Origin: Adiantum capillus-veneris
Taxonomy: Eukaryota > Streptophyta > Polypodiopsida > Polypodiales > Pteridaceae
Direction of reading: 5' to 3'
DNA: 64,000 nt
Assembly (NCBI GenBank): GCA_014529385.2
Contig: CM043942.1
Coordinates: 62,951,184-63,015,183, forward strand
Below the pieces are notes generated by a model. It was given only the letters and a program-made list of their open reading frames with translations, did no database searches and was not told the DNA's origin. Below are positions 34,854 to 45,742 of the stretch, one piece after another (within the stretch, counting starts at the first letter, position 1; each line of letters begins with the position of its first letter). Position numbers and translations under genes: made by a program.

Positions 34854-36343
34854 CATAAAATCATAAATAAGGGACCAAGGTGCCATTAGCACTTGGAGTG
34901 TGCGAGCGGGCTCAAGCATTTATAACCTCGACAATTGATAGAAAGAAATGGGGAGCCTATTAAGGGGCCACCTATAAAATTAGAAATAAGGGATCAAGGT
35001 GCCATTAGCACTCGAAGTGTGTGAGTGGGCTCACATAGAGCATTTATAACATCGACAATTCATTTGTATAGAAAGAAATGGGGACCCTATTAAGGGGCCA
35101 ATCTCTTTGAGAGTGGAACTTTGCCACTGTGTATCTTGACTAAAGTGTTATTTCTTGTTCAGTTTGTTGTTTTTTGTTGAGTAATGGTGTTGTTGCATTA
35201 CTCTACCGCCTTGTGGGGTGACTTGCCAATTTCAGTATACATGTTCTTCCCCATATTCTTGTTCTTGATGGGTTGAATTAATCAAGCTTCATTGTAACTT
35301 CGTTGTGCAATTTGTGAGCGTGTTGGGGGGTCAATGTATGTGAGAGTGGGACTATGCAACTGTGTGTTCTTTACTTGAAGAAATACCACAAGGGCAGTCT
35401 GTTGAGCGGCCAATCTCTCTGAAGTGGAACTCCGCCACTGTGTGTGACTTGACTTAAATGTCATTTCCTACTCAGTTTTGTTGTCTTCTGTTGTCAAGCC
35501 TGTTGTATGTGGAGATGGATAACATCGTGAGCAAATGAGTCTGATACCAGTTCTTGTTTAGCAAGGTGATGCAACATTAATGTTAGAGATGCCTGAAGAA
35601 CGTTTCTTATTTCGGTTCAAAAACATCAAGAGAGAAAATTACATTGATAAAAGAGGTGCTTTACGTCTTACAAGTAATGATTATTAGTGTGATGTCCTAC
35701 TAGGATCTTCATCTTTTTAGTATTCCTTGAAAAGCATCAATTGGTTGCATATCATCAAGGCGGCATTGAGTTGAGGGCCATGAAATGGCAAGCTATGAAG
35801 AGATCTTAACCACTAAAATTTATTTTGCAAAGCTGCGTTAGAAACCCATTGAAAGACCGCGAAACTAGGTAGGAGTTTAATAGGTCAAACTCATTTTGAT
35901 CTAGAATGAACTTTTATGTCTTGGTTTTAGTGATAGATACATCTATTATACTTTTTATGGTTCTTGAATTTGTAGATGCAACTATAGCCCTGACTGTGTT
36001 TCCTCTTTAACATTTTCCAATGATCATAGGAATTTGATTCTTTATAGATCTTTCCTTTTTGAAGTTGTTCTTTCAGAACTCAATGATTTGTATGTCAGTT
36101 CTCTTTTCTATCTATCTCTTACCATGTGGAACTTTACTTGATAAAACACTTGCAAGACTATGACACCACCTAATTTTTGGGGCAAACTGTTTTTATAGGT
36201 GTGTTTGAATTACTGTTGCTATGAGTCAAGGCACTCATAAGTTCAAGAAGGCTCACTTAATGCTTATTTTTTGCATGCTAAAAGATTGGGAAGGATGTTG
36301 CAACACAATATGTAGAAGGCTGGGATTGGATGGTTCCAATACG
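28255..36343 (+). CDS. EBM: Endo-beta-mannosidase (GH2), exons 1-4, continues beyond the window or truncated
   Basis: The exons are 28255-28400, 29219-29357, 29458-29685 and 36285-36343, all with GT-AG borders and matching phases, giving 190 codons plus two bases. The protein starts [20 protein letters not shown] and includes [92 protein letters not shown] and [15 protein letters not shown]. This is the N-terminal sugar-binding part of plant mannosylglycoprotein endo-beta-mannosidase, which cuts the Man-beta-1,4-GlcNAc bond of N-glycan fragments; the plant family is about 950 residues. The start ATGG has a good context. Intron 3 is 6599 bases and contains a retroelement. No exon 5 is seen in the remaining 27.6 kb, so the gene either has a giant intron 4 or is broken. 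Confidence 0.9.
29811..30160 (+). repeat. Tandem duplication in intron 3 of the mannosidase gene
   Basis: CATCTGTCAATGGTTTTTGCC starts both halves (near 29811 and 29998). TTTGGCAATAGTAGG, TTACCTTCTTTTTGGG and CCAACTACTT recur in the same order. The two units differ by substitutions and small indels. Confidence 0.85.
30258..31376 (+). pseudogene. Gag C-terminal half with four zinc knuckles (copy 1)
   Basis: The piece 30258-30412 reads [20 protein letters not shown] to KALSKTS then meets a TAG. The open frame resumes in the same gene and 30498-31376 carries four Cys-His clusters: [42 protein letters not shown] and [15 protein letters not shown]. Four knuckles are unusual; most plant Gag proteins have one or two. 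A leucine/glutamate-rich stretch ([18 protein letters not shown]) before the knuckles may form a coiled coil. A stop at 31374-31376 separates it from the next frame. Confidence 0.8.
31377..32215 (+). pseudogene. Retropepsin-like protease domain (copy 1), active site altered
   Basis: Two overlapping frames (31377-31802 and 31778-32215) cover a linker and a protease fold. The block [22 protein letters not shown] aligns with the flap and active site; D-G-E replaces the D-S-G seen in copy 2. The C-terminal hallmark [20 protein letters not shown] fits the I-L/I-G-R-x-W-L motif of retropepsins. A frame change at about 31780 and the altered triad make it inactive. Confidence 0.75.
32216..32940 (+). 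other. Acidic tail region after the protease, copy 1
   Basis: Frames at 32155-32481 and 32354-33028 read [21 protein letters not shown] and a Pro/Ser-rich tail. The same tail follows the protease in copy 2. No enzyme motif was seen. Confidence 0.6.
32940..33525 (+). repeat. C-rich minisatellite in copy 1
   Basis: Irregular tandem units of CTCGCCCTCACCCTACCTAG and CCTACCTACCCCTCGCCC types run for about 580 bases. The minus strand is correspondingly G-rich in runs of three or more. A related C-rich array sits at the same position in copy 2. Confidence 0.95.
34043..34602 (+). repeat. 3' LTR of gag-protease copy 1, 560 bp
   Basis: It starts TGTAGCAGGCTAC and ends GCGCTACA, like 40484-41049 and 45224-45742. 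Shared landmarks include CACTTTCACAGGACACACA, GCTGACATTTATGAGCCGTT and GAGCACGACACACT. Confidence 0.9.
34775..34849. repeat. (GA)n microsatellite
   Basis: About 75 bp of GA downstream of copy 1. No LINE adjoins it. Confidence 0.98.
34855..35500 (+). repeat. Two sets of diverged tandem repeats in intron 3
   Basis: A unit of about 120 bases (AAATAAGGGA.CAAGGTGCCATTAGCACT to CTATTAAGGGGCCA) occurs at 34864-34972 and 34980-35100. A second pair, starting CCAATCTCT and containing GTGGAACT..GCCACTGTGT, lies at 35099-35190 and 35409-35495. No coding potential. Confidence 0.8.
35501..36284. other. Remaining intron 3, nothing recognised
   Basis: Unique, T-rich intronic sequence leading to the acceptor before exon 4 at 36285. 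Confidence 0.6.
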
Positions 36344-36911
36344 GTAATGTCTTGTGAACTCAATTGCTTTTGCTTTTGCTCATTGCTCACATGCACACTT
36401 TCCTTTCAGGTCTATAGGAATCGTACATGTGTGCACAAGGATGCATGTGTTGGTGTGCATGTGGATGCTGTCTCTCTCTCTCTCCCTCTCTCTCTCATAA
36501 TGCTTGGAGATACTGTGATGGTCTTGGTTGATGTCAACTGGACTTGACAGATTTCCTCACCCGTGTTGCCACCCTGTCCGTGATCTTTCCGTGTACCCAT
36601 AGAGGGGATGTAAGAGTTTTGAGGGTCATCTTCTGGGTACGTTATCTAGATCTAGGGAGAGAGGCCTTTTTTATCTCGTCTGGGTGAAACGAGACAGTGC
36701 TCAGAGTATCGGGCCATTTGTGTGGGTCCCCTATTTTATGAACAGTGAGTGACCTTCCTTTATCTCACAGGTATGGGTCGTGAGGGACTTGGGGGAGTCA
36801 GGCAGCCATTGAGCCCACATATATAGGTGAGGGGCCCTCTTTTCGAATCATTGTGAGAGCATACCCTTGTATCCTGTTGTGCAGCGTTTCCCTTGGGTAT
36901 TTCCCACCACC

Positions 36912-36913
<2 letters not shown>
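36344..36913. other. Start of mannosidase intron 4, nothing else recognised
   Basis: The donor CG|GTAATG ends exon 4. The stretch then has a short CT-rich run near 36471-36496 and no exon, ending in the (CT)n tract where the LINE stack begins. Confidence 0.6.

Positions 36914-36961
<48 letters not shown>
36914..36961. repeat. (CT)n tract at the left edge of the LINE stack
   Basis: A pure CT run separates non-LINE intron sequence from LINE copy A. Confidence 0.97.
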
Positions 36962-36964
<3 letters not shown>

Positions 36965-37270
36965 TGGCACCAGACCCGCCCATGTACCACATCTTACATC
37001 CCCCCATTAGTACAGGATGGAGCTAGATAGCTTGATGCACTCTCATGATTGTACTACCTTGAGCATATAGACATGCATACACCCCTAGAGATAGAACTCC
37101 ATCCCTCCTCAGATACTCCACTATTCAGTTCAGTTTTGTATCAGTTTTGTTTCATTTGTCTTTCCGATAGACGGATGATATACACACCATGTACATTTGA
37201 TTTGTCTCATAGGCCGATTTCGGCCTGACATAGACGTTAAAAATCTTTCTTTCTTTCTTTCTTTCTTTCT
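36962..37270 (+). mobile_element. LINE copy A, 3' end only
   Basis: It starts CCTTGGCACCAGACCCGCCC directly after the CT tract and ends GACGTTAAAAATC(TTTC)n. It is almost identical to the last 290 bases of copy C (38673-38965). It consists of the very end of the ORF and the 3' untranslated part with the family hallmark TCTCATAGG.CGATTT. Confidence 0.85.
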
Positions 37271-38258
37271 CGGATAGATTACCTCCGCTTCAATACTCCC
37301 TGGATGCACCCTCCCTGTCTCTCACACAAACAGAGATCACCAGACTCATACGTCAGCATCTGATTCAGCTAAATACCAGGAGCACATGGATACAGCCGAC
37401 ACAGGAGTTGCGCACGAAGATGGACTTCTACAGAGAGCATCTTCTCCAACTCACGGAGGACGGCTTTGTAACTAGGCCTACATACATGGATACACACTTA
37501 TCTCATGGGATAAGATGCGCTATTGGACATATACGCACATCCTCACATCAGCTCCAGATCGAGACTGGCCGTTACCGAGGGGTGCCGGCAGGAGCCAGGA
37601 TATGTCACCTATGTAACTTAGAGCCAGAGACAGAGATGCACTACACATGTCAATGTTTGACATACTATGAGATACGCGGCCGCTTCCACTGCCTGTTCAG
37701 AGAAGGGTTCGGATCTTTTTCTAGAGTCATGAGATACAAGGATCAGAGGTGTCTCGGATTGTTCCTGCTAGAGTTGCGTAGACTTAGGGAGAGCTTGCTG
37801 AGGACATCAGGGGAAAGACGGCCTCAGAGAGACGAATCACAGATTTCTTTACACTAGCTAGAGGGGAGCCAACGGAACAATCATTGCAACATATCTCAGA
37901 GCCTACCCATACTAGAGGTACGCTGCTTGACCGAGCCACTGAGCTTGGCAGATCCAGACGTCCATGAGCTTGGGGGGTCTCCCACTACCGAGGAAGGCTG
38001 CAATAGAAGATACAGATCACTCTAGCTCGACATGCAAAACGCCCAACCAAAGTACTGACCATGGAGGAGGTTGATGAGATCCGATAGCGAGACTGATGAG
38101 AGATTTCATCTGAACCCACAACCCCCCCCCCCCCCCCCCAAAAGTGTTTTAGTGTCTTTGTGTTAGTTCTTTGTAACTTTGTAATCTCCGTAATCAGACA
38201 TGGTATCAGATTCACGAATTGTAACTTTTTGGTCTCATAGGTCATTTTGGCCTCTTGC
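37271..38258 (+). mobile_element. LINE copy B, C-terminal part of ORF2 to 3' end
   Basis: The frame 37273-37858 reads EITRLIRQHLIQLNTRSTW, FYREHLLQLTEDGFVTRPTY, YMDTHLSHGIRCAIGHIRTS and the C-terminal zinc cluster CHLCNLEPETEMHYTCQC, then EIRGRFHCLFREGF. It ends with TTTTTGGTCTCATAGGTCAT near 38228. A poly-C tract (38122-38139) interrupts the 3' part. It is 5'-truncated and follows the TTTC tail of copy A directly. Confidence 0.85.
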
Positions 38259-38965
38259 AGAGCATACACTGAGATCAGAGGCAGGTGTGAGGCCTTATTT
38301 AGAGGACAGCCCACTCTCCGAGAGATCATGGACTCTCGAGATCAGAGACAGCTCGGACGGTTCTTCCTAGAGATACAGAGCCATCGGGACACACTACTAC
38401 AGCCACACACAGCTACACAGACAGAGGGGAGACAGTCGCAGCTCACAGACTTCTTTCAGAGGATTGCCGCCCCTCCCTCACCAGACACTCAGAGGGGAGT
38501 GACTCCCCCACAGGCGGAGGTGAGCCGAGCTAGACGACGACCACGAGTCACAGGCTACAGGGGCGCGAGCTCCCACCACCGACAGATCGAGGAGATCCGA
38601 GCCCGGGAGCGCCGTGCCACTGAGGAGCGAGTGGCCCAGATGAGGGCCGACCCGACAGCTTTCATCCGGGTAGCCTTGGCACCAGACCCGCCCATGTACC
38701 ACATCTTACATCCCCCCATTAGTACAGGATGGAGCTAGATAGCTTGATGCATTCTCATGATTGTACTACCTTGAGCATATAGACATGCATATACCCCTAG
38801 AGATAGAGCTCCATCCCTCCTCAGATACCCCACTACCTACATTCAGTTCAGTTTTGTATCAGTTTTGTTTCATTTGTCTTTCTGATAGACGGATGACATA
38901 CACACCATGTACATTTGATTTGTCTCATAGGCCGATTTCAGCCTGACATAGACGTTAAAAATCTT
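38259..38965 (+). mobile_element. LINE copy C, end of ORF2 and 3' UTR
   Basis: The open frame 38247-38738 begins inside the zinc cluster region (YTEIRGRCEALFRGQ), continues QRQLGRFFLEIQSHRDTLLQ and an Arg-rich tail (RARERRATEERVAQMRADP), and stops after ISTGWS. The 3' UTR follows to the TTTC/CT tail. Its C-terminus differs from copy B, so at least two subfamilies are present. Confidence 0.85.
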
Positions 38966-38978
38966 TCTTTCTTTCTTT

Positions 38979-39030
<52 letters not shown>
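38966..39030. repeat. (TTTC)n(CT)n tail of LINE copy C
   Basis: The family's TTTC tail passes straight into about 40 bp of CT before the next LINE. Confidence 0.95.
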
Positions 39031-40483
39031 ATTGGAGGCTAGAAAGGAGCTTTTGAAGAGAAGACCAACACTCAAGAAGGCTGGGATTTGCCTGGGGAAT
39101 GATCTCACCCTTACATAGATAGCGCACCTGCAAGAGAAGATGCCGGAGGTAAGAGCGCCTCTCGTGTCTCTGAATAGAAGATAATGTCTTCCTTTGAAGC
39201 TTGTCTCCAAAGGTACCTGCATCAAGCATCACTGACCCGTTACAGTTCCATGCTGCTAATTTTAGGCTGGTCTCGTAGGTCTCACAACGTCATGTGGTGC
39301 ATCTCTCCAAGATCACCACTCCCCCCCCTCTATAGAAAGCAATTTTCCCTTCTCTCTGGCTACCGGGTGGCACCCTACCAAAGGTGACGGGATACTTGTA
39401 GACAGGAGGTGAGATCAAAGTAGAGAAGACGAGGATTTGGAGGTGTGGCAGTATTGTACAGGAGGAGCTGCAGTCCATAGTTCATATTGTACGAAGGGAT
39501 GAACATGCCAGATATATGTGGGTAAGATGAGAGCAAAGACGGGCAGACCATCGTACATTGTAATATGTTATTTTTCTCCCGGCACATCTCACTATGCATC
39601 GCCCAAGAGACACTCACTTATGATTTTGGATGAGGACATATGGGAGTTCTCTAGGGATGTGGATATTATCCTACTGGGAGACTTTAATGCGAGGACAACC
39701 CAGCGGCAATCTTCCTTTTTTGACATTACTAAGGAGAGGTTGATAGAGATAGATACTACATAGCTCCGACTCAGTCGTAGCTCGCAAGACGAGGAGTAGA
39801 CAGAGTATGGGAGATATCTATTGGAGATCCAGACAACACATAGACCTGCCATTCTAAATGGCTCAGGGAGATATCCGACAGTTTTACTTGCTTTCCTCAC
39901 AGACATGGAGCCGGCATGCTACATTATGTGCTAGCTCAGATAGGCTCCATTCTACGTATCCAAGATCTCACAGTGTTGCCTTGCTTTATTGGGTGGCAGC
40001 AGATCATGCAGTCATATTATTTTCAATGGAGTTCCACTGCAAGAGCAGCCATACTCGGGGGTCTATAGGCATGTTCTCGAGATACACTTTTTGTAGAGAC
40101 ATGAGCGGAGTCTACACATCAGACATATATAGGCTTCTGAGTACAGAGGATCCGTGGACTCTGGAGGCCTTTGGGAGAGCTCACTTAGATGTTCACTGAG
40201 ACTCTACATGCAGCTACGGGGACATCTTTCCGCCATAGCCAGCCCACAGTGCAAAGACTCTCTGAGAGCATGCCTCAGAATCGTAGGTATGAGGAGGAAT
40301 GCAAAGAGAGGAGAGCTGAGTTACAAAGAGAGGTTGCTATTGGGGTGGCCACTCATAGACAGTCGCGTCTCATCTTTCGATGCCTTGTGCGAAGGAAAGC
40401 GAGCATTCTTAGCCCAGCTTGAGAGAGATATGTACCAGCTGTTCTTGATTCAGGATTGGGGGGAGGCCTGGAGGATGCTTTGG
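39031..40483 (+). mobile_element. LINE copy D, endonuclease region, broken by the gag-protease element
   Basis: The frame 39518-39763 reads ICYFSPGTSHYASPKRHSLM and DVDIILLGDFNARTTQR, the GDFN block of an APE-type endonuclease. Later frames read CEGKRAFLAQLERDMYQLF and GEAWRMLW at 40395-40480, which matches RRKKRAFLVQMEQDSYQLFL in LINE copy H. The reading breaks at 40483 where a complete LTR element is inserted and resumes at 45743. Many stops make this copy inactive. Confidence 0.8.
40479..40483. repeat. Left target duplication TTTGG of gag-protease copy 2
   Basis: TTTGG at 40479-40483 is repeated at 45743-45747 right of the element. Confidence 0.93.
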
Positions 40484-41049
40484 TGTAGCAGGCTACCGTG
40501 TCACTTTCACAGGACACACAATTAGTACAGTTGGTCTGGTCCGGTTCACATTGGACGGACTCTCTGGGCTGGGCAGTGACATGCCAGGGAAGGGATACGG
40601 ACGGTGGTCTAGTGGACATCGTGGTAGGTCACCACCACCACTCAGTTTGGAGATAGACTTAGATGGCTGACATTTATGAGCCGTTGGTGGCTCTTTATGG
40701 TTAGCTATGGGGTCATACAGATCATCTTCTTCATATATGGTCCAGCGTCGTCGTCTAGAGTAGTGAGTCTATACACACAGCACGTTTGCACCATCCCTGC
40801 ACATCTGAGCCTCGACACCCCCATTGTACCCGTGAGTTTTGGGCTGGAGTTGAGTGTGCTGCTATGCCAGAGTCTGTACTGGTTCCTTTGAGATACTCGA
40901 GTCCATATGTTCTGGTCTGCTGTTGTGTCTCTGTGTTGATTTGCTGCTATCTATTGTTTCCTGTGTTTTCATTCTGTTTTGAGTGAGATGTCACGCATAT
41001 TGCACTGAGGAGCACCCATTGTAGAGCATGACACACTATCCGCGCTACA
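40484..41049 (+). repeat. 5' LTR of gag-protease copy 2, 566 bp
   Basis: Begins TGTAGCAGGCTACC and ends CCGCGCTACA. Diverged from its partner at 45224-45742 by several substitutions and a deletion, so the insertion is not recent. Confidence 0.93.
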
Positions 41050-41366
41050 GATGCTCTCATTTTTGGCACGCCCGGTGGGACCTCAACTGAAATCTCACTC
41101 TCTGTTGAGGTACAAATCGAGGAGCTAGCTGGTTTACCTAGTCTCGCCCACTTTGCCTTGCCCAGTGCAGCCTGCTGGTCTAATCTAGTTTCACCCTAGA
41201 CAGCTTAGTCTAGCTGACCTAGTCTCTCGCCCTGCTGGTCTGGTCCTCTCTCGCCCTGGTCCAACTAGCTCTCGTCCTGGTCTAGTCCTTCCTCGTCCCT
41301 GGTCCATCGTCCCTGGTCCAGCCAAGTGGTCTAGTCACTCGCCTTGGTCTAGTAGAGTCTAGACCT

Positions 41367-43479
41367 GTGTTTAGCCAGTTAAAGGTCTTCTTGCCCAAAG
41401 CTTGGTTGGGTTTGTGGTCACTGCATGACACAGACAAGGTGGTCATTAGAGCGTCAAAGCGCACATTGAGTCCTCTGAAGTACTACAATAGAAGACATCA
41501 ACCCTTGGTACCTAGTAGAAGTCCACCAACCTCATCACCCATACCTCCACATACGGCATCATCCATTCCTCCATCCGGTTCTACATCTTCCAAGTCACCT
41601 TCCCCAATAAAGCTCTCTCCCATTTTGTTACAGCAAGCTATTGAGCAACGGGCTCCTAAGCAAGAGGCCATGGAGGCGTTGACCAGTGTTTTAGCCAAGG
41701 TAAACATCAAGTTTCCTACTTTCAAGGGACTCTCCTTAGAAGATGCAGACGACCATGCAAGGAGGTTTGTATCTCTCTGTAGAGGTCGTGGTCTTAACAG
41801 AGAAGATGCTTATTTGGTACTCTTTCCATCTACCTTGGATGGCTTAGCAGACAAGTGGTATAGTCAGTTTGCAAAGAACCATTTTGCAACTTGGGTAGCT
41901 TCAAGACAACATTTCTGTGCAGTATTCAGGCCAGGTGACTTCTAGGAAAAGGTTTTGGATGAGTTGGCCAACATGGTGCTCCAGCCATAGGAGACTTTTG
42001 TAGAACTCATGACTAAAACCAAGTCTCTGGTTGTCATGCTTCCTCAGCAACTAGGGGAATTTATGGTCAAGAAGTGGGTAGAGAAAGCTCTTCCAAAGAC
42101 GTCTCAGCAGAAACTAAGTCGACCTGATGCATCTCTGGAGGAGTTTATAGCGGCCGCTACCAGGATAGGAGGAGCAAGGAGGCTATTCAAGGACCCCCTT
42201 CAGGTGGAGACTGCCTCAGCACTCAAAGAAAATCCCTCTGACCCCTCGCTGTCTTTACGCAGGGAGTTAGAAGCACTAAAGTTACAAAGAGCACTTCAAG
42301 AGGAGAGGTCCTTCTCTCTTAGACCGGAAAAATCTCCACAGCAAGAGGCTTTAGAACAAATCAAGTGGGAGCTAGAAGAGCTCCGGGCATAGCAAGACAC
42401 TAAGCCGCTGATGGTGTGGTGTTCCTCCTGTCGCTCTCCAGGGCACCCTCCACATGAACGGGTTTACTGCCACTTTTGTGAAAAGTCTGGACATGAGGAC
42501 AAGGACTGCTACTACCTCAAGGGATCGCGACAAATACAACAAAGTCTTGGTCCTACTCTTCAACAAGGGCCATCACCTGCATCCAACATGGTCTCCGTGT
42601 GGCCATCCACACCACATGCCACCTTTATTGACAGCCCCTCCTATGGAAGGTATGCAAAGTACTTTTCCGTCTCAAAGCTTTTATCATACCCATGCTCCCT
42701 CATCACCTCAAAGATTCTATGCCTCCATCTCCATCTCCATGCACCAGGAGCAAGGACCACCTCGCCCTTCGACTTGCCCATTGAATCGGTCCATTTTGTG
42801 CTACAAATACGGGGAATATGGTCATTACCAAAGCAAATGCCCTCTGCCCGAAGGGTCCCCTCCCTGCCGTCATTGCCCTAAAATGAAGGATCACTACAGT
42901 AAGGATTGCCCTAAACTTCATGCATCCACAGCTTCGAACCCAAGTCAAAGACAGAATGAGTTTACCTTTCCCAACCTCAATCTGATAGCAGTTAGCACCG
43001 TTCCTCAGCCGCCCCCTTCTACCCACGTGGTTACCCCTCAAAATAAGCTGCAGTTGGTAGAGGAGCCATCGGGTGTCCTCACTCGGGCCCAGAGAGCCGC
43101 TCTCGGTCTTAGCATTCCAGCAAGTTCAACTCCCTCACACATTCTCACAACAGTGGATACCCTGCCTTCAACTGTTGACAAGCCATCCCCCAGTGTCAAG
43201 AAAGAATCCAAATCTTTGCTCTCCGATATTGATGAAGCTTTCTTGGAAGCCGTTTCCGATTTACAAAAGATAAAGGTACCAGAGAAACCAGTGGTAGAAC
43301 AAGAAAACCTTACAACAGAGATAGTCTTGAAGAACACCTTCCAACAAGTGTCCCTCTATGACATGCTGCGGCTGGATGCGAGTTTCAGAAGTGACACCCT
43401 TGCAGTTATTCAATCCCTTTACCTCGGAGCAGGTCCTAGTGGCGGGCACCTCCTAGTGCGACCATTAGAGTCCATATGA
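41367..43479 (+). pseudogene. Gag of gag-protease copy 2
   Basis: The frame 41367-41945 starts after a leader and contains a Pro/Ser-rich part, then the Gag core FPTFKGLSLEDADDHARRFV, LADKWYSQFAKNHFATW and FRPGDF. A TAG follows at 41943 and another at 41988. The next piece (42009-42392) reads [17 protein letters not shown], and 42454-43479 carries the Cys-His region. Compared with copy 1, the first knuckle has lost its end (PPHERVYCHFC), the third has Tyr for its second Cys (CYKYGEYGH), and the second and fourth are kept. The frame ends just before the protease. Confidence 0.8.
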
Positions 43480-43481
43480 TA

Positions 43482-44090
43482 TCCAATCCCGCTGCTCCTC
43501 TCACTGATTATAGAAGCCCTCGCCTGACAGTGTCCGTTTTGGGTCGGCAATTCCCAGGAGTGATAGTGGATAGTGGATCTGGCATCAACCTGATGCTCGA
43601 GTTCACTATGATAGCTCTAGGTCTATAGCCTACTCGCCCTGCTCCCTTCACAGTTACATTGGCCGACCAGCGGACAGTCTTTCTAGTGGGCATAGTAGAC
43701 AATGTACCTCTGCAGGTACAAGACTTTACTTTTAACTTGGATTTTGTTGTGGTTCGTCTTCCCCAGGTTGAGGGCGGATTTCCCTTGCTCATCGGTAGAC
43801 CATGGCTGCGACACACTAAAGCACTTCATGATTGGGGAAACGATGCCATGTGGATACATACTCCTGGCTCCCCGATGCAACCCATTCGCCTAGAAGGAGT
43901 CATGGATCCCATCGTGCAACATAGTTCTTTGTCCCTAGCAACCAGCCTTGAATTGGAACAGCCTACTCCACTTAACGGGTCATACGAGCATCTGTTGGAG
44001 TGGTTGGATGCTACCAAATCTATGCCCTGTTATGGAATCTCTATTCACTCTTTGCCTGAAGGTACACCCTCTTCCAATGTTTCCACATGA
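43482..44090 (+). pseudogene. Retropepsin domain of gag-protease copy 2
   Basis: Here the active site reads VIVDSGSGINLM near 43561-43596, with an intact D-S-G, and a stop codon interrupts the frame at 43627. The second half (43659-44090) ends [20 protein letters not shown] and an acidic Leu/Glu tail (YEHLLEWLDATKSMPCYG). Catalysis would need the stop to be absent. Comparison with copy 1 shows the protein once formed one gag-protease product. Confidence 0.75.
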
Positions 44091-44279
44091 GCCTATGAAG
44101 AATCATAGAAGCGGGAAGAAATCTCCTCTACAGGAGTCCACCCCCCCTCAAAACATCAGCCCCATTGGTGTCTGCTTCTCCAAGCAGAACAAAGCTATCC
44201 TCTGTGTCTAGCGAACTCCCTTCACAGAGCCCGTCTTGCTTGATGAATTCTCTGCTCATTATAGCTGTTTGCTCCCTCC

Positions 44280-44700
44280 TCGCCTCTATCTACCCCTATC
44301 CCCTCAACCCTACCTTACCTCCCCCTCCCCAACTCGTCCCCCTTTTCCTCCCCAACTCGCCCAACCCTCTCTAAACTCGCCCCTCCCCTCCCCAGCTCGT
44401 CCCCCTACCCCCTCCCCAACTCGCCCAACCCCCTCGCCCCTAGTCCCAGCCCTCGCCCCCCCTCCCCCCCCCTCACCGGTCCTCGCACCCCCTACCCACC
44501 CCTCGCCCGTACCCTCCCCTCACACCCCCTCGCCCCTAGTCCCTCCCCTCACCAGCCCTCGCCCCTACCCTCCCCCTCACACCACCTTGCCCCTAGTCCT
44601 AGCCCTCGCCCCCCCTACCCACCCCTCGCCCCTACCCTCCTCCTCACACCCCCTCGCCCCCCTCACCAGCCCTCGCCCCCCCTCACCCTCGCAAGAAGCA
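44280..44700 (+). repeat. C-rich minisatellite in copy 2
   Basis: Units of CCCTCGCCCCTAGTCCC and CCTACCCACCCCTCGCCCC types. Same place as in copy 1, between the tail and the 3' LTR, but the unit sequence differs. Confidence 0.9.
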
Positions 44701-45223
44701 TCTCCCTCTCCTTCTTATTACTGCCAATTGCAAGAGCAACAACAATCCCAGCTATGGGGGTCTCAATGCATCTCTTTAGAACATCTTCTCCATCGGTTGC
44801 ACATGCTTATCTTTCTCCATTTTCTGCACACTTGAGCCATCGGAGTCGGCCTTTTGCGTACCATGCAATACACTTTGCTGATTGCGACCTTTCTCCTCCA
44901 AGTCGGTCTTGGCATTTTCCAGTTTTTGCGCATATACTGCTTTGGCGCTCTGATTTTTCTTTAAGAATGTGAATTCTGTGTATTAGTGAGCAAGGGAGCT
45001 GAGTCCTTGGACATAACTACCGCAATTTCATCATTCGATTTGTGAACACGTAAGAGCGAGGGTGTGGTGACTACATCCCTTTTGCAGCTGAGGCTGAAAC
45101 TATTTGAGTACTCCCTAGAATCAGGAGCTCACCATTGTACAGATGCAGTACCTAGTGGTTTTCTTTCACAATTGTTCAGTATTCCTCTCACCAAGACGGT
45201 GAGCGGTCTTGTGGCGGGCAACC
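44701..45223 (+). other. 3' untranslated part of gag-protease copy 2
   Basis: No motif; it ends CAGTACCTAGTGGTTTTCTTTC and GTGGCGGGCAACC directly before the LTR, and the same block precedes the LTR in copy 1 (33968-34042). Confidence 0.7.
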
Positions 45224-45742
45224 TGTAGTAGGCTCTACAATGTCACTTTCACAGGACACACAGTTAGTATAGTTGGTCTCACACTGGACGGACTCTTTGG
45301 GCTGGGCATTGACACGTGGCAGTGAAGTGATATATCGTGGCCAGGTCGCCACCACCACTCAGATTGCAGATAGACTTAGATGGCTGACATTTATGAGCCG
45401 TTGGTGGCTCTTTATGGTTAGTTGTGAGGTCGTATAGATCATCTTCTTCATATATGGTCCAACGTCGTCGTCTAGAGTAGTGAGTCTATACACAGCACGT
45501 GTGCACCATCCCTGCACATGTGGTGAGTTCTCGGCTGGAGCTGAGTGTGCTGCTACGCCAGAGTCTGTATTGGTTCCTTTGAGATAGTCGAGTCCATATG
45601 TTCTGGTCTACTGCTGTGTCTCTGTGTCGATTTGCTGTTATCTATTGTTTCCTGTGTTTTCATTCTATTTTGAGTGAGATGTCACGCACATTGCATTGAG
45701 GAGCATGCACTGTAGAGAGCACGACACACTATCCGCGCTACA
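45224..45742 (+). repeat. 3' LTR of gag-protease copy 2, 519 bp
   Basis: Starts TGTAGTAGGCTCTAC and ends CCGCGCTACA, followed by TTTGG. Confidence 0.93.

Larger units (their letters stand above)
40484..45742 (+). mobile_element. Complete gag-protease-only LTR retrotransposon (copy 2), 5.26 kb
   Basis: LTRs 40484-41049 and 45224-45742 start TGTAGYA and end GCGCTACA, and TTTGG duplications flank the whole. The internal 4.2 kb encodes Gag with Cys-His clusters and a retropepsin, followed by an acidic tail and a C-rich minisatellite. No reverse transcriptase, RNase H or integrase motif appears in any frame. The primer site is not adjacent to the LTR in the usual form; TTTTGGCACGCCCGGTGGGA (41070-41089) is a candidate of the kind seen in some Ty3/gypsy elements. 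Movement would need enzymes from another element. Confidence 0.85.

Noticed and set aside
36410-36470. Possible mannosidase exon 5 after TTTCAG at 36409 (YRNRT)
   Set aside because: Resemblance is limited to three or four residues and does not continue; the stretch runs into CT repeats.
44236-44835. Pro-rich 199-codon frame over the C-rich array
   Set aside because: It is a translation of the minisatellite; frame and composition follow the repeat, and the two copies do not share a protein sequence here.
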